From the NCBI RefSeq assembly GCF_001660485.1, contig NZ_CP013979.1, positions 4,154,001 to 4,218,000 on the forward strand: 64,000 bases of DNA, written 5' to 3'. The translations under genes and the position numbers were made by a program. Source of the stretch: Agromyces aureus (GTDB lineage Bacteria > Actinomycetota > Actinomycetes > Actinomycetales > Microbacteriaceae). Shown piece by piece: positions 17,456 through 26,017 of this stretch (position 1 is its first letter; every line of letters begins with the position of its first letter). Below the pieces are notes generated by a model. That model was not told the origin of the DNA. It did no database searches and worked only from the letters and a program-made list of their open reading frames with translations.

Positions 17456-17664
17456 GGGGCCCGAGCGTACTGGTTCGGCGATCGCTCGCGCCATGCCGAC
17501 GCGCCCGCCCATCGAGATGCCGGAAGCTGTCGGCATCGGTCCCACGGATCCGACGACGAGTGGCATCTCGGGCGGGCTCGGGCGGGCGGCGCGCCGTCGC
17601 GCGCCGGGCGGAAGTCCGCCGCACGACGGATCCGCCCGCGGCATCCGCTCGCTAGCGTTGGAGG

Positions 17665-19095
17665 ATGAGCGCCACCGTTGCACCGCCCGTGATCGACGGG
17701 GTCGAGTGGGTGCGCCCGCGGCCCGACCGTCGCGCGTACCGCCACGACGTGATCCTCGCCCTCGTGCTCGCCGCCGCCACCGGGGCGAGCGTCGTGCTGT
17801 ACCGCATCACGGGCATGACCGAGAACGGCCCGTGGTGGGGCGCTGCACTCTGGGCGGTCGGCATGACGCTGCCGCTCGCGGCTCGCCGCCGGTGGCCCGA
17901 GGTCGTCGCGATCGTCGCCTCGGCGGTGTTCGTGGCGGGCTCGATGACCGGCGTGATCGAACTGCTCTTCTCCAACATCGCGCTCTTCATCGCCATCTAC
18001 ACCGTCGGCGCCTGGAGCCGCTCGCGGGTGAGGGCCAACCTCGTGCGCGGGGCGATCGTCATCTCCATGTTCGGCTGGCTGTTCTGGGGCCTCATCACCT
18101 CGTCGTTGGCGCAGGACTTCCTCCCCGAGCTCGACCGCGACGGACTGCTGTCGCCGTTCGTCGCCTACAGCCTCATCAACGTACTCACGAACCTGCTGTA
18201 CTTCGGCGGCGCGTGGTACTTCGGCGACACCGCCTACCGGTCGGCGCGGGCCAGGGCCGAGCTCGAGCAGCGCACCGCCGAGCTCGCGGCCGAGCGCGAA
18301 CGCACCAGGGTGCAGGCCGTCGCCCTCGAGCGGCTGCGCATCGCCCGCGAGCTGCACGACGTGGTCGCGCACCACGTGTCGGTGATCGGCGTGCAGGCGG
18401 GTGCCGCACGCCGGGTGCTCGCGAAGGATCCGGATGCCGCGGCCGCGGCGCTCTCGTCGATCGAGTCGAGCGCACGCGACGCCGTCGACGAACTGCACGG
18501 CCTGCTCGGCACGCTGCGCGGCGAAGCCGACACGGGTTCGATCGACGTGGCCCCCGGCATCGGTGACGACGGGCCGTTGACGGCCAGCACCTCGACGCGC
18601 TGCATCGAACGCATCGACGAGCTCGTCGCCGACAGCGCCACGAGCGGCCTGGCGGTGACCCTCTCCGTCGTCGGCGAGGCGCGCCCGGTCTCCGCGGTCG
18701 TCGACCTCAGCGCCTATCGCATCGCGCAGGAGGCGCTCACCAACGTTCGCAAGCACGCCGGGCCGTCGGCGACCACCGAGGTGCGAGTGCGGTGGGATGC
18801 CGACGCCGTCGAAGTCGAGGTGACGAACACGGGCACCGCGACCAGGGCGGCCGTCGGGCCGTCGACCGAGGCGGCCGGCTGGGGGGTCCGCGGTGCGGCC
18901 GGCGGCGGCAGCGCGGGCAGCGGCAGGAGCCCCGTCGCCGGCGGACATGGCGCGGCCGGCGGCGGACTCGGCCAGCTCGGCATGCGCGAGCGGGTGGGTG
19001 CGGCCGGCGGCACGCTCGAGGTGGGCCCACGGGCGCGGGGCGGGTACCTCGTGCGCGCACGCTTCCCGCTTCGTCGCGAGGGGGTCGCCTCGTGA
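17665..19095 (+). CDS. Sensor histidine kinase, NarL/DesK type
   Basis: A 476-residue membrane kinase. Six hydrophobic segments fill residues ~28-190. A coiled dimer helix (RARAELEQRTAELAAERERT) leads to the HisKA_3 box RIARELHDVVAHHVS, with phospho-acceptor His231. The ATPase domain has the N-box region IAQEALTNVRKHA and the G-box GGLGQLGMRERV. Between them is an unusually long, Gly/Ala-rich ATP lid (~45 residues, nt 18840-18965). The TGA overlaps the response regulator GTG (GTGA), so the pair is translationally coupled. Signal unknown; many small sensing-domain kinases of this class detect membrane or envelope stress. Confidence 0.9.
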   Translation: MSATVAPPVIDGVEWVRPRPDRRAYRHDVILALVLAAATGASVVLYRITGMTENGPWWGAALWAVGMTLPLAARRRWPEVVAIVASAVFVAGSMTGVIELLFSNIALFIAIYTVGAWSRSRVRANLVRGAIVISMFGWLFWGLITSSLAQDFLPELDRDGLLSPFVAYSLINVLTNLLYFGGAWYFGDTAYRSARARAELEQRTAELAAERERTRVQAVALERLRIARELHDVVAHHVSVIGVQAGAARRVLAKDPDAAAAALSSIESSARDAVDELHGLLGTLRGEADTGSIDVAPGIGDDGPLTASTSTRCIERIDELVADSATSGLAVTLSVVGEARPVSAVVDLSAYRIAQEALTNVRKHAGPSATTEVRVRWDADAVEVEVTNTGTATRAAVGPSTEAAGWGVRGAAGGGSAGSGRSPVAGGHGAAGGGLGQLGMRERVGAAGGTLEVGPRARGGYLVRARFPLRREGVAS

Positions 19096-19844
19096 GCATC
19101 CGCGTGCTCGTCGTCGACGACCAGAGCCTCGTCCGCGCCGGCTTCCGCACGATCCTCGATTCCGAGGACGGCATCGAGGTCGTCGGCGAGGCGTCCGACG
19201 GTGCGGCGGCGATCACCCAGGTCGCGGCCCTCCAGCCCGACGTCGTGTGCATGGACGTGCAGATGCCCGGCATGGACGGCCTCGAGGCCACCAGGCGCAT
19301 CACAGCCGACGCGACCACCTCCGCCGCGGTGCTCGTGCTCACGACGTTCAACCGCGAGGACTACCTCTTCGAGGCCCTCGAGGCCGGCGCGAGCGGATTC
19401 CTGCTGAAGAACTCGAGCCCCGAGCAACTCATCGAGGCCGTGCAGGTCGTCGCCCGCGGCGACGCGCTGCTCTCACCCGACGTCACGCGTCGGGTCATCG
19501 AGGCCGTCGCGAGCCGAGCCGAGCGGATGCCGCGCGCCGGCGAGGTTCCCGAAACAGGCGCCGGCTCTGCCCTCGCGTCCGAAACCGGCGCACGCAGCTC
19601 ATCGGTGGCGGCGATGCCGGTTTCCGGCTCGCCCGAGCTCGATTCGCTGACGGATCGCGAACGCGAGGTGCTCGAGTTCCTCGCCGAGGGCATCTCGAAC
19701 GCCGAGATCGCCCAGCGCATGTGGGTGGGCGAGGCCACCGTGAAGACGCACGTTTCGAAGGTGCTCATGAAGCTCGGGCTGCGCGACCGCGTGCACGCCG
19801 TCGTCTACGCCTACGAGCACGGCATCGTGCGCCCCGGAAGCTGA
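19092..19844 (+). CDS. NarL/FixJ-type response regulator
   Basis: A 250-residue transcriptional regulator paired with the kinase just upstream. The receiver domain (1-120) has the acidic pair in VVDDQ, phospho-acceptor Asp55 in VCMDVQMPGMDG, and Lys in FLLKNS. The LuxR-type HTH covers about 182-245 (LTDREREVLEFLAEGISNAEIA...). The linker between them is longer than usual (~50 residues, EVPETGAGSALASETGARSS region) and contains a GAGCGGATGCCGCG word in its DNA. GTG at 19092 is the natural start through coupling to the kinase stop. The target promoters are not evident. Confidence 0.92.
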   Translation: MSIRVLVVDDQSLVRAGFRTILDSEDGIEVVGEASDGAAAITQVAALQPDVVCMDVQMPGMDGLEATRRITADATTSAAVLVLTTFNREDYLFEALEAGASGFLLKNSSPEQLIEAVQVVARGDALLSPDVTRRVIEAVASRAERMPRAGEVPETGAGSALASETGARSSSVAAMPVSGSPELDSLTDREREVLEFLAEGISNAEIAQRMWVGEATVKTHVSKVLMKLGLRDRVHAVVYAYEHGIVRPGS

Positions 19845-19929
19845 CGCCCGCGGCCCCGTGTCTCGGGCCTCGGTCGGCGTCGGACGGCCGGCCGTTCGGA
19901 CCCCGGTGCACGGCGCTACGCTCGACGCC

Positions 19930-20529
19930 ATGGCCGAGACCACTGAGGCGTACTCCCGCCGAGCCGCCGAGTACATCGACCGGCTCGGGTCCATGAGCGC
20001 GGTGCACGCCTCGGATCGCCAGCTCATCGACAACTGGATCGAGCTCGTCGACGGCCCGGTGCTCGACGCGGGCTGCGGACCGGGGCACTGGACGGACTAC
20101 CTCGCGGGCCGCGGACTCGATGCCCGTGGCATCGACCTCGTTCCCGGCTTCCTCGAGTACGCCCGCGCGACCCACCCCGGAGTCCGGTTTGACACCGGGA
20201 GCATCGACCGGATCGAGCAGGCGGACGACTCGCTCGGCGGCGTGCTCTCGTGGTTCTCGACGATCCACCACCACCCGTCGCGCATCGCCGTGCCGATCGG
20301 CGAGTTCGCCAGGGTGCTCCGTCCGGGCGGTGTGCTGGTGCTCGGCTTCTTCGAGGGCCCCGCACTCGAGGAGTTCGACCACGCGGTGGCACCCGCCTGG
20401 CGATGGCCGGCACCCGAGCTGCACCGCCTCCTCGAGGAGTGCGGCTTCGAGACCCTCGAGACCCACCTGCGCACCGGCCAGGGTCATCGCCCACTGGGCG
20501 CGATCCTCTGTCGGCTGCAACACCCCTAG
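19930..20529 (+). CDS. Class I SAM-dependent methyltransferase
   Basis: A 199-residue Rossmann-fold methyltransferase (Methyltransf_11 type). Motif I is VLDAGCGPGHWT at residues 44-55, the acidic ribose-binding residue is in ARGIDLVPG, and motif II/III is GEFARVLRPGGVLVLGFFEG. IHHHPSRIAVP takes the position of the usual post-motif region. Substrate unknown. It stands alone between the response regulator and the ArsR operon, with an 85-base upstream gap. Confidence 0.85.
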   Translation: MAETTEAYSRRAAEYIDRLGSMSAVHASDRQLIDNWIELVDGPVLDAGCGPGHWTDYLAGRGLDARGIDLVPGFLEYARATHPGVRFDTGSIDRIEQADDSLGGVLSWFSTIHHHPSRIAVPIGEFARVLRPGGVLVLGFFEGPALEEFDHAVAPAWRWPAPELHRLLEECGFETLETHLRTGQGHRPLGAILCRLQHP

Positions 20530-20640
20530 GCGTGCGACAGATACCGGGCCAGTCGCGCCTCGCTCGCGAACCTCGGCTTCCCGTACGGGTCGATCCCCGC
20601 ACCTCGCGAATCGCAGCCCTTGACGCCCGGACACCGACCG

Positions 20641-20682
20641 CTTACATTTAAGCACTTCATTAATTAAGGAGTCGCTTACATT
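20641..20682. promoter_or_regulatory. ArsR operator/promoter region with direct and inverted repeats
   Basis: An AT-rich patch in a GC-rich background. CTTACATT occurs twice (20641-20648 and 20675-20682). TAAGC (20649-20653) and GCTTA (20674-20678) flank the perfect 8-bp palindrome TTAATTAA (20660-20667), which runs into the AAGGA ribosome site. It is a likely autoregulatory site for the ArsR protein encoded next to it. Confidence 0.6.
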
Positions 20683-21022
20683 GGCGGATGCGCACGACGA
20701 GCTCAGCGTGGTGTTCCAGGCGTTGGCCGACCCGACGCGGCGCGGAATCCTCTCGCGCCTGCGCGAGGGACCGACGACCGTCGGAGACCTGGCCGAGCCG
20801 TTCGCGATCAGTCGCCCCGCGATCTCGCAGCACCTCAAGGTGCTCGAGCGGGCCGGCCTCATCGAGCGCACCGCGAACGCCCAGTGGCGCACCTGCACGC
20901 TCCGCACCGAACCGCTCGACGAGGCATCCGCCTGGGTCGACCGGCATCGCGGCGAATGGAACGAGCGCTTCGACCTGCTGAGCGAACGACTCCGAGCATT
21001 GAAAGGACAGACGGATGCCTGA
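20681..21022 (+). CDS. ArsR-family (winged-helix) repressor, TTG start
   Basis: A 113-residue winged-helix regulator. FQALADPTRRGILSRL opens the domain; the recognition helix region is FAISRPAISQHLKVLERAGL. No Cys pair is present, so this is not a metal sensor but the SRPBCC-linked ArsR subgroup. The only start that keeps the HTH intact is TTG at 20681, with AAGGA 10 bases upstream. Its end overlaps the next gene by 8 bases. The three genes ArsR-SRPBCC-DHFR-like form one operon, a common arrangement in Actinobacteria. Confidence 0.88.
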   Translation: MADAHDELSVVFQALADPTRRGILSRLREGPTTVGDLAEPFAISRPAISQHLKVLERAGLIERTANAQWRTCTLRTEPLDEASAWVDRHRGEWNERFDLLSERLRALKGQTDA

Positions 21023-21488
21023 GCAGACCGCCACCGGATCGAAGCAGTTCACCATCACCCGCGTCTTCGACGCCCCGCGCGAGGTCGTCTGGAACGCATG
21101 GACCGACCCCGACGAAGCCGCCATCTGGTGGCACCCACGTGGCATCGAGACCCCGCGGGATTCCGTCGTGATCGACGCCCGCCCCGGCGGGAGCTACCGC
21201 TACACGATGATCGCGCCCGACGGCACCGAGTACCCGACCTTCGGCGTCTACCGCGAGATCACGCCGCCGTCGCGACTCGTCTTCACGTGGGGGTCCCCCG
21301 GCGACCCCGATGATCTCGTGCCGGTCATCAGCATCGACCTCGCCGTGCACGGCGAGGCGGGGGAGCAGACCCTGATGACGTTCCACGTCCAGGGCGTGGA
21401 GGGTGCGGCCGGTGACGAGTACGTCTACGACGGGTGGGACTCCGCGTTCGACCTGCTCGTCGAACGCCTCGACTCCGAGGTGCAGTGA
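21015..21488 (+). CDS. SRPBCC/AHSA1-family protein
   Basis: A 157-residue START/Bet v1-like fold protein of the AHSA1 (Aha1 C-terminal) group. It opens with FTITRVFDAPREVVWNAWTDPDEAAIWWHP, read here in parts: FDAPREVVWNAWTDP is the family hallmark. The motif GGSYRYTM and C-terminal GWDSAFDLLVERL are also typical. It probably binds a hydrophobic ligand in a deep cavity; in ArsR-linked operons it is thought to bind or process the effector. It overlaps ArsR by 8 bases and the next gene by one base. Confidence 0.88.
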   Translation: MPEQTATGSKQFTITRVFDAPREVVWNAWTDPDEAAIWWHPRGIETPRDSVVIDARPGGSYRYTMIAPDGTEYPTFGVYREITPPSRLVFTWGSPGDPDDLVPVISIDLAVHGEAGEQTLMTFHVQGVEGAAGDEYVYDGWDSAFDLLVERLDSEVQ

Positions 21489-22066
21489 TGGGTCGCCTCA
21501 TCGTCGAGCAGGTCGTCACGGTCGACGGGTACGCCGCTGACCCCGACGGCGGCATCGACTTCTTCGAGGCACTCGTGCGCCCGGGCGCCGACGGCGAGGT
21601 CGACTTCAACGACGCCGAGCAGCTCGCCTACGTCCGACAGGCCGATGCGATCCTCTTCGGCGCGACCACCTACCGGATGTTCGCCGACTACTGGCCGGGG
21701 GTCGACCCCGAGGTCGAGCACGTCGCCGAGCTCATCGACCGGCTGCCCAAGTTCGTGGTCTCGAACACGCTGGCCGCGGCTCCGTGGGGCGACGGCGAGA
21801 TCGAGATCCTCCGCGGCGACGGCGTCGATGCGGCCACCGCGCTCGTGCAGCGATTCGAGACCGTGATCGTCTGGGGAAGCCTCACCCTCACCGATGCCCT
21901 GCTCACCGCCGGGCTCGTCGACGAGCTGCACCTTCGCGTCGTGCCCGTGCTCCTCGGCGGCGGACGCTCGTTCACACCGGTCGCGATCGGCGACCGCGCC
22001 CTCGAGTTCGTCCACGCCGAACCGCGGCCGGGCGGCGTCGTGAACCTGACCTACGCGTTGCGCTGA
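21488..22066 (+). CDS. Dihydrofolate reductase-fold oxidoreductase (RibD C-terminal family)
   Basis: A 192-residue protein of the RibD_C/DHFR-like superfamily. It opens GRLIVEQVVTVDGYAADPDGG, the typical first strand and loop. ILFGATTYRMFADYWPG is the conserved GRxTY/W region, and VIVWGSLTLTDALLTAGLVDEL is the NADPH-binding Gly segment. It probably reduces a small molecule with NADPH. It starts one base into the SRPBCC stop (TGATG). Its 3' end overlaps the convergent MFS gene by 16 bases. Confidence 0.87.
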   Translation: MGRLIVEQVVTVDGYAADPDGGIDFFEALVRPGADGEVDFNDAEQLAYVRQADAILFGATTYRMFADYWPGVDPEVEHVAELIDRLPKFVVSNTLAAAPWGDGEIEILRGDGVDAATALVQRFETVIVWGSLTLTDALLTAGLVDELHLRVVPVLLGGGRSFTPVAIGDRALEFVHAEPRPGGVVNLTYALR

Positions 22067-23526
22067 GGCGCATCGGCATCGGCGTCGGCGTCAGCAACGG
22101 GGTCGGCGTCAGCAACGGGGTCGGCGTCGGCGCTTGCGACAGCACTGGCGTCGGCCGCCGCCGGCACCGACGTCTCGCCACCCTCGTACTCCGCCGAGAG
22201 CAGGCGATACGAGCGCGTCGTGAATGCGGCGAGCGCGAGCACGACCATGGCGAGCCCCGAGATCAGGAACACGAGCGCGATGCCCCTGGCCTCGCCGTCG
22301 CCGAGGAGCCAGCCCCACGCCTGCTGACCGGCATCCGTCTTCATGTAGGGGATGATGATGAACTCGGCGATGGGGGCGATGAGGAACGCGGTGATCGGGG
22401 CCGCCGCCGATTCGACCGCGGCCGCGAACCCGAAGACGCGCCCTTGGCGGGTGAACGGCACGACCTTCTGGATCACGGTCTGCTCGGCCGCCTCGACGGC
22501 CGGGATGAGCGTCATGTAGAGCCAGATTCCGACGCCGTAGAGCACCCACCACTCGCGGATCGTGAAGAGCGCGCCGAGCACGCCCATGGCGACGACGAGC
22601 AGCAGCATCGTGCGGATCGGGTTCTTGCCGAGGCCGAACTTCGCGATGATGAGTCCGCCGATGACGAATCCGGTGGCCGAGACGCCGAGCACGATGCCCC
22701 AGATCTCGACCGGGAAGAGGGTGAGGCCGTACGGGTCCATCAGCGCCATGTAGACGCCGCCGATGAGGTTGTTGAACGTCGAGAAGATGATCAGGGCGAA
22801 TAGCCCGGGCGCCGCCCGCACCGCGGCGATGCTGCCCTTGAGGTCGATGGTCGAGGCGCGTTCGCCCTCGGCCGGCACGGGCTGCGCCTCAGGGACCTTC
22901 AGGAACAGCAGGTGCGCGAGTGCCACGAGGGTGAGCACGATCGCGATGACGAGGGTCCAGCCCATGCCGAGCAGGCCGATCGCGAGGCCGCTGAACACGC
23001 TCGTGACGATGAAGGCGAGTCCCTGCACGGTGCCGACGAGGCCGTTGGCGTTCGCGTGCCGTTCGACCGGCACCAGCAGCGTGACCGTCGTCGAGAGGGC
23101 GATGTTGCGCATGTGCTCGACGACCGCGCCGAGCAGGATGATGCCCGAGAACGCCCAGAACCACGGGCCGCCGAGGTCGAGGAGCGCCGACTCGGGCTGC
23201 AGCAGGTACAGCACCCCGGCGATGACGAAGGCCGCGAGCGTGATGACGCTCGAGAGGATCATCACCTGCAGCTTGCGATGCCGGTCGACGATCGAGCCGA
23301 ACAGCATCGCGAAGAACGCGATGAGCAGCATGTAGGCGCCGCCGATGATGCCCGTCGCGAGCACCGAGCGGGTCTCGAGGTAGACCCAGAACGTGAGTGC
23401 GAACCAGAGGAAGCTCGTGGTGACGTTGGCGATCGCGGTGTTCACGAGCACCTGCATGAACGTGCGCATGCCGTTGGGCGGCGGAACCACCTCTGGCTGC
23501 GTCTGGACCTGCTCCGGCTCGCTCAC
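22051..23526 (-). CDS. MFS exporter with Asp-Ala repeat tail
   Basis: A 491-residue major facilitator related to the broad EntS/MacAB-like MFS_3 exporter group. The first helix region is MQVLVNTAIANVTTSFLWFAL, and the motif A position is GSIVDRHRKLQ. There are around 12 helices, with a break near residues 205-230. The last ~35 residues are a low-complexity acidic tail built of ASADADPVADADP-type units (nt ~22070-22145). GTG at 23526 is the start. It is divergent from the ABC exporter genes. No substrate can be read. Confidence 0.84.
   Translation of the reverse strand: MSEPEQVQTQPEVVPPPNGMRTFMQVLVNTAIANVTTSFLWFALTFWVYLETRSVLATGIIGGAYMLLIAFFAMLFGSIVDRHRKLQVMILSSVITLAAFVIAGVLYLLQPESALLDLGGPWFWAFSGIILLGAVVEHMRNIALSTTVTLLVPVERHANANGLVGTVQGLAFIVTSVFSGLAIGLLGMGWTLVIAIVLTLVALAHLLFLKVPEAQPVPAEGERASTIDLKGSIAAVRAAPGLFALIIFSTFNNLIGGVYMALMDPYGLTLFPVEIWGIVLGVSATGFVIGGLIIAKFGLGKNPIRTMLLLVVAMGVLGALFTIREWWVLYGVGIWLYMTLIPAVEAAEQTVIQKVVPFTRQGRVFGFAAAVESAAAPITAFLIAPIAEFIIIPYMKTDAGQQAWGWLLGDGEARGIALVFLISGLAMVVLALAAFTTRSYRLLSAEYEGGETSVPAAADASAVASADADPVADADPVADADADADAPQRNA
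22076..22141. repeat. Tandem GTCGGCGTCAGCAACGGG-type repeats in MFS tail
   Basis: Two adjacent 18-base units, each GTCGGCGTCAGCAACGGG, are preceded and followed by GGCATCGGCGTCGG-like partial units. On the coding (minus) strand they encode Asp-Pro-Val-Ala-Asp-Ala steps, so copy number can change without frameshift. Confidence 0.7.
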
Positions 23527-23688
23527 CCTGCGAGGCTAGCCAGCACCGCCGACATCCGGAACCCCCGACGCACGTCGCCGCCGTCCTGAGTCCGCCGGCC
23601 TGCGTCCGCCGACCCGAGCGCACTGACGACGACCTCCCCCGCGCGGCGGAGCGCCCTCCGTGTCGCCCGCCCAGAACCACCCGCACGA

Positions 23689-23714
23689 CGGATGCCGCGG
23701 CCCCGCGGCATCCG
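23689..23714. repeat. Hairpin CGGATGCCGCGG-CC-CCGCGGCATCCG upstream of ABC ATPase
   Basis: Arms 23689-23700 (CGGATGCCGCGG) and 23703-23714 are perfect complements separated by CC. The hairpin ends 12 bases before the ABC ATPase start and may influence its 5' leader. It is one of several hairpins in the window with CGGATGCC/GGCATCCG outer stems. Confidence 0.7.
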
Positions 23715-23726
23715 TACGGTGAAGCC

Positions 23727-24611
23727 ATGCTCGAACTCCACGACATCACCAAGCGCTACGGCGAGCGCCTCGCCCTCGATCACGTGAGCTTCGCCGTCGG
23801 CGATGGCCGACTCACCGGATTCGTCGGCGGCAACGGCGCCGGCAAGACCACGACCATGCGGATCATCCTCGGCGTGCTCGCGTCCGACGGCGGAACCGTC
23901 ACGCTCGACGGTGCACCCGTCGGCGCGACCGACCGCCGCCGCTTCGGCTACATGCCCGAGGAACGCGGCCTCTACCCCAAGATGAAGGTGCTCGAACAGA
24001 CCGTCTACCTGGCCCGCCTGCACGGCTGGGCTCCCGCCGCCGCCAGGGCCAACGCGCTCGAACTCCTCGAGCGGCTCGGCCTCGGCGAGCGCACCGACGA
24101 CACCATCGAGTCGCTCTCGCTCGGCAACCAGCAGCGCGCGCAGATCGCCGCGGCCCTGGTGCACCGCCCCGAGATGCTCGTGCTCGACGAGCCGTTCTCC
24201 GGCCTCGACCCCATGGCGGTCGAGACCGTGCAGAGCGTGCTCGCGGATGTCGCGGCCACCGGCACCCCCGTGCTGTTCTCGTCGCACCAGCTCGACATCG
24301 TCGAGCGCCTCTGCGACGACCTCGTGATCATCGCCGGAGGCCGCATCGCGGCATCCGGAACCGGTGATGCCCTGCGCGCCCAGCACGGCACCGAACGCTG
24401 GGAGCTGCTCGTCGCGGGCGACGCCGGGTGGCTGCGCCAGCAGCCCGGCATCCGCGTCATCGAATTCGACGGGGGTTGGGCCGTGTTCGAGGCCGAGACG
24501 GATGCCGCGCGCGAGGCCGCCCTCGCCGAAGCCGTCGCCCGTGGCGGACTCGTCAGTTTCTCGCGCGAGCGCACCTCGCTCGCCCAGATCTTCAAGGAGG
24601 TCGTGCGATGA
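23727..24611 (+). CDS. ABC exporter ATPase (NatA-type)
   Basis: A 294-residue cytoplasmic ATPase. Walker A is GGNGAGKTTT at residues 34-43, followed by a Q-loop-equivalent FGYMPEERGLYPKM. The signature SLGNQQR is at 131-137, and Walker B LVLDEP is at 151-156, with the catalytic Glu, then H-loop FSSHQLD. PEERGLYP and the GNQQR signature are typical of the NatA/YhaQ subgroup, which pairs with an ABC-2 permease. The stop overlaps the permease start (ATGA). Possible roles are sodium, antibiotic or peptide export. Confidence 0.92.
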   Translation: MLELHDITKRYGERLALDHVSFAVGDGRLTGFVGGNGAGKTTTMRIILGVLASDGGTVTLDGAPVGATDRRRFGYMPEERGLYPKMKVLEQTVYLARLHGWAPAAARANALELLERLGLGERTDDTIESLSLGNQQRAQIAAALVHRPEMLVLDEPFSGLDPMAVETVQSVLADVAATGTPVLFSSHQLDIVERLCDDLVIIAGGRIAASGTGDALRAQHGTERWELLVAGDAGWLRQQPGIRVIEFDGGWAVFEAETDAAREAALAEAVARGGLVSFSRERTSLAQIFKEVVR

Positions 24612-25711
24612 GCACCACCCTCGACCGCCCCGCGACCCCGCGATTCGTCGACAGCGTCGGCCTCATCGCCGGCCGCGAGATCACGATGCGGCTGCGCAGC
24701 AAGACGTTCCTCATCTCGACGGGCGTGCTCATGCTCGCGGTGCTCGCCTCGGTCGTGCTCGGCAGCCTGTTCGGCGGCCAGTCCGACGCGCCCAAGGTGG
24801 CCGTGGTCGCCGGCGCCTCGTCGGCGGTCGACGGCAACGCCGCGCTCGACGTCGTGTCGGTCGACGACCAGGCTGCCGGCGAGCAGTTGCTGCGCGACGG
24901 CGAGGTCGATGCGATCGTGGTGCCCGCAGCATCCGACCCGCTGGGCGTCACCGTGATCGGACTCGACCAGACGCCGTCCGACGTCGTGCAGGCCCTCGCC
25001 GTGTACCCGAGCGTCGAACTGCTCGAGCCCGCCGCGGTCGACCCCGGCCTCGCCTACCTCGTGGCCTTCGGCTTCGGCATCGTCTTCTTCATGTCGGCGA
25101 TCACGTTCGGCTCGACGATCGCCCAGTCCGTCGTGGAAGAGAAGCAGACGCGCGTCGTCGAGATCCTGCTCTCGACCGTGTCGGCGCGTGCGCTGCTCAC
25201 CGGAAAGGTCATCGGCAACAGCGTCCTCGCGTTCGGCCAGATCCTCGCGATCGCGGTGATCGCCCTGCTCGGGCTCATGCTGACGGGGCAGCGGGTGCTG
25301 CTCGGCGGCCTCGGCGCCTCCGTGATCTGGTTCGTGGTGTTCTTCGCGGTCGGGTTCGTGATGCTCGCGGCCCTCTTCGCGGCGACCGCGGCCATGGTCT
25401 CGCGCGCCGAGGACATGGGCTCGGTGACCACGCCCGTGACGATGCTCATCATGCTGCCGTACTTCCTCATCATCTTCTTCAACGACAACCCCACCGTGCT
25501 CGCGATCATGAGCTACGTGCCGTTCTCGGCGCCGGTCGGCATGCCGATGCGGGTGTTCCTCGGCACGGCCGAGTGGTGGGAACCGTTCGTGTCGCTCGCG
25601 ATCCTGATCGCCACGACCGTGCTCGCGGTCCTCATCGGCGAGCGCATCTACCGCAACTCGCTGCTGAAGACCGGCCCCCGCGTCAAGCTCGGCGAGGCGC
25701 TGCGCGGCTGA
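24608..25711 (+). CDS. ABC-2 family permease (NatB-type)
   Basis: A 367-residue permease. The first helix (about residues 31-55) is followed by a ~130-residue extracellular domain, then five to six helices starting at VAFGFGIVFFMSAITFG, with the cytoplasmic elbow SVVEEKQTRVVEILLSTVSA. That EEKQTRxxEILL motif defines NatB/YhaP permeases and contacts the ATPase. The start is coupled to the ATPase stop by ATGA. It is followed directly by a strong hairpin terminator. Confidence 0.9.
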   Translation: MSTTLDRPATPRFVDSVGLIAGREITMRLRSKTFLISTGVLMLAVLASVVLGSLFGGQSDAPKVAVVAGASSAVDGNAALDVVSVDDQAAGEQLLRDGEVDAIVVPAASDPLGVTVIGLDQTPSDVVQALAVYPSVELLEPAAVDPGLAYLVAFGFGIVFFMSAITFGSTIAQSVVEEKQTRVVEILLSTVSARALLTGKVIGNSVLAFGQILAIAVIALLGLMLTGQRVLLGGLGASVIWFVVFFAVGFVMLAALFAATAAMVSRAEDMGSVTTPVTMLIMLPYFLIIFFNDNPTVLAIMSYVPFSAPVGMPMRVFLGTAEWWEPFVSLAILIATTVLAVLIGERIYRNSLLKTGPRVKLGEALRG

Positions 25712-25737
25712 GCGCACTGGAGCACGAGCAGAGCGAG

Positions 25738-25769
25738 CGGATGCCGCGGGCGGGAGCCCGCGGCATCCG
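25738..25769 (+). terminator. Terminator hairpin with GGATGCC outer stem
   Basis: Arms 25738-25751 (CGGATGCCGCGGGC) and 25756-25769 are perfect complements with a 4-base loop. It follows the ABC permease. It shares both flanks (GCGAGCGGATGCC... and ...GGCATCCGTGCGTCTG) with the hairpin at 27843 while the inner stem differs. Confidence 0.8.
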
Positions 25770-26017
25770 TGCGTCTGGCCGGCGCGCGGTCCGTCGACCC
25801 GGCGCACGGCAGGTTGTATCGACACCCGATCCCGCCACGGGCAGCCTGTTCACGTGACTTTCACCGGACCATGGGCGGGTCGCGGGCGGTCCGCGTGAAC
25901 CGGCGGCGAACATGTCTCGACAACTTCCGGATCCCGGTGCCGGGCGATCGCGCCTGACCAAGACTGGGCTCGCGGCGGCATCCGTCGCCGCGACACCCAC
26001 CGGAAGGCCCACCTTTC
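25770..26017. other. Intergenic leader of the phosphodiesterase gene
   Basis: The 306-base gap between the ABC permease and the phosphodiesterase holds the terminator described separately. Beyond it I see only a GGCGGCATCCGTCG word near 25975 and no confident promoter, RNA or small gene. Confidence 0.4.

Noticed and set aside
17500..17580. Inverted repeat GCCCGCCCATCGAGATGCC / GGCATCTCGGGCGGG as an operator
   Set aside because: The arms need a 3-base bulge and are 40 bases apart in a very GC-rich stretch; not convincing.
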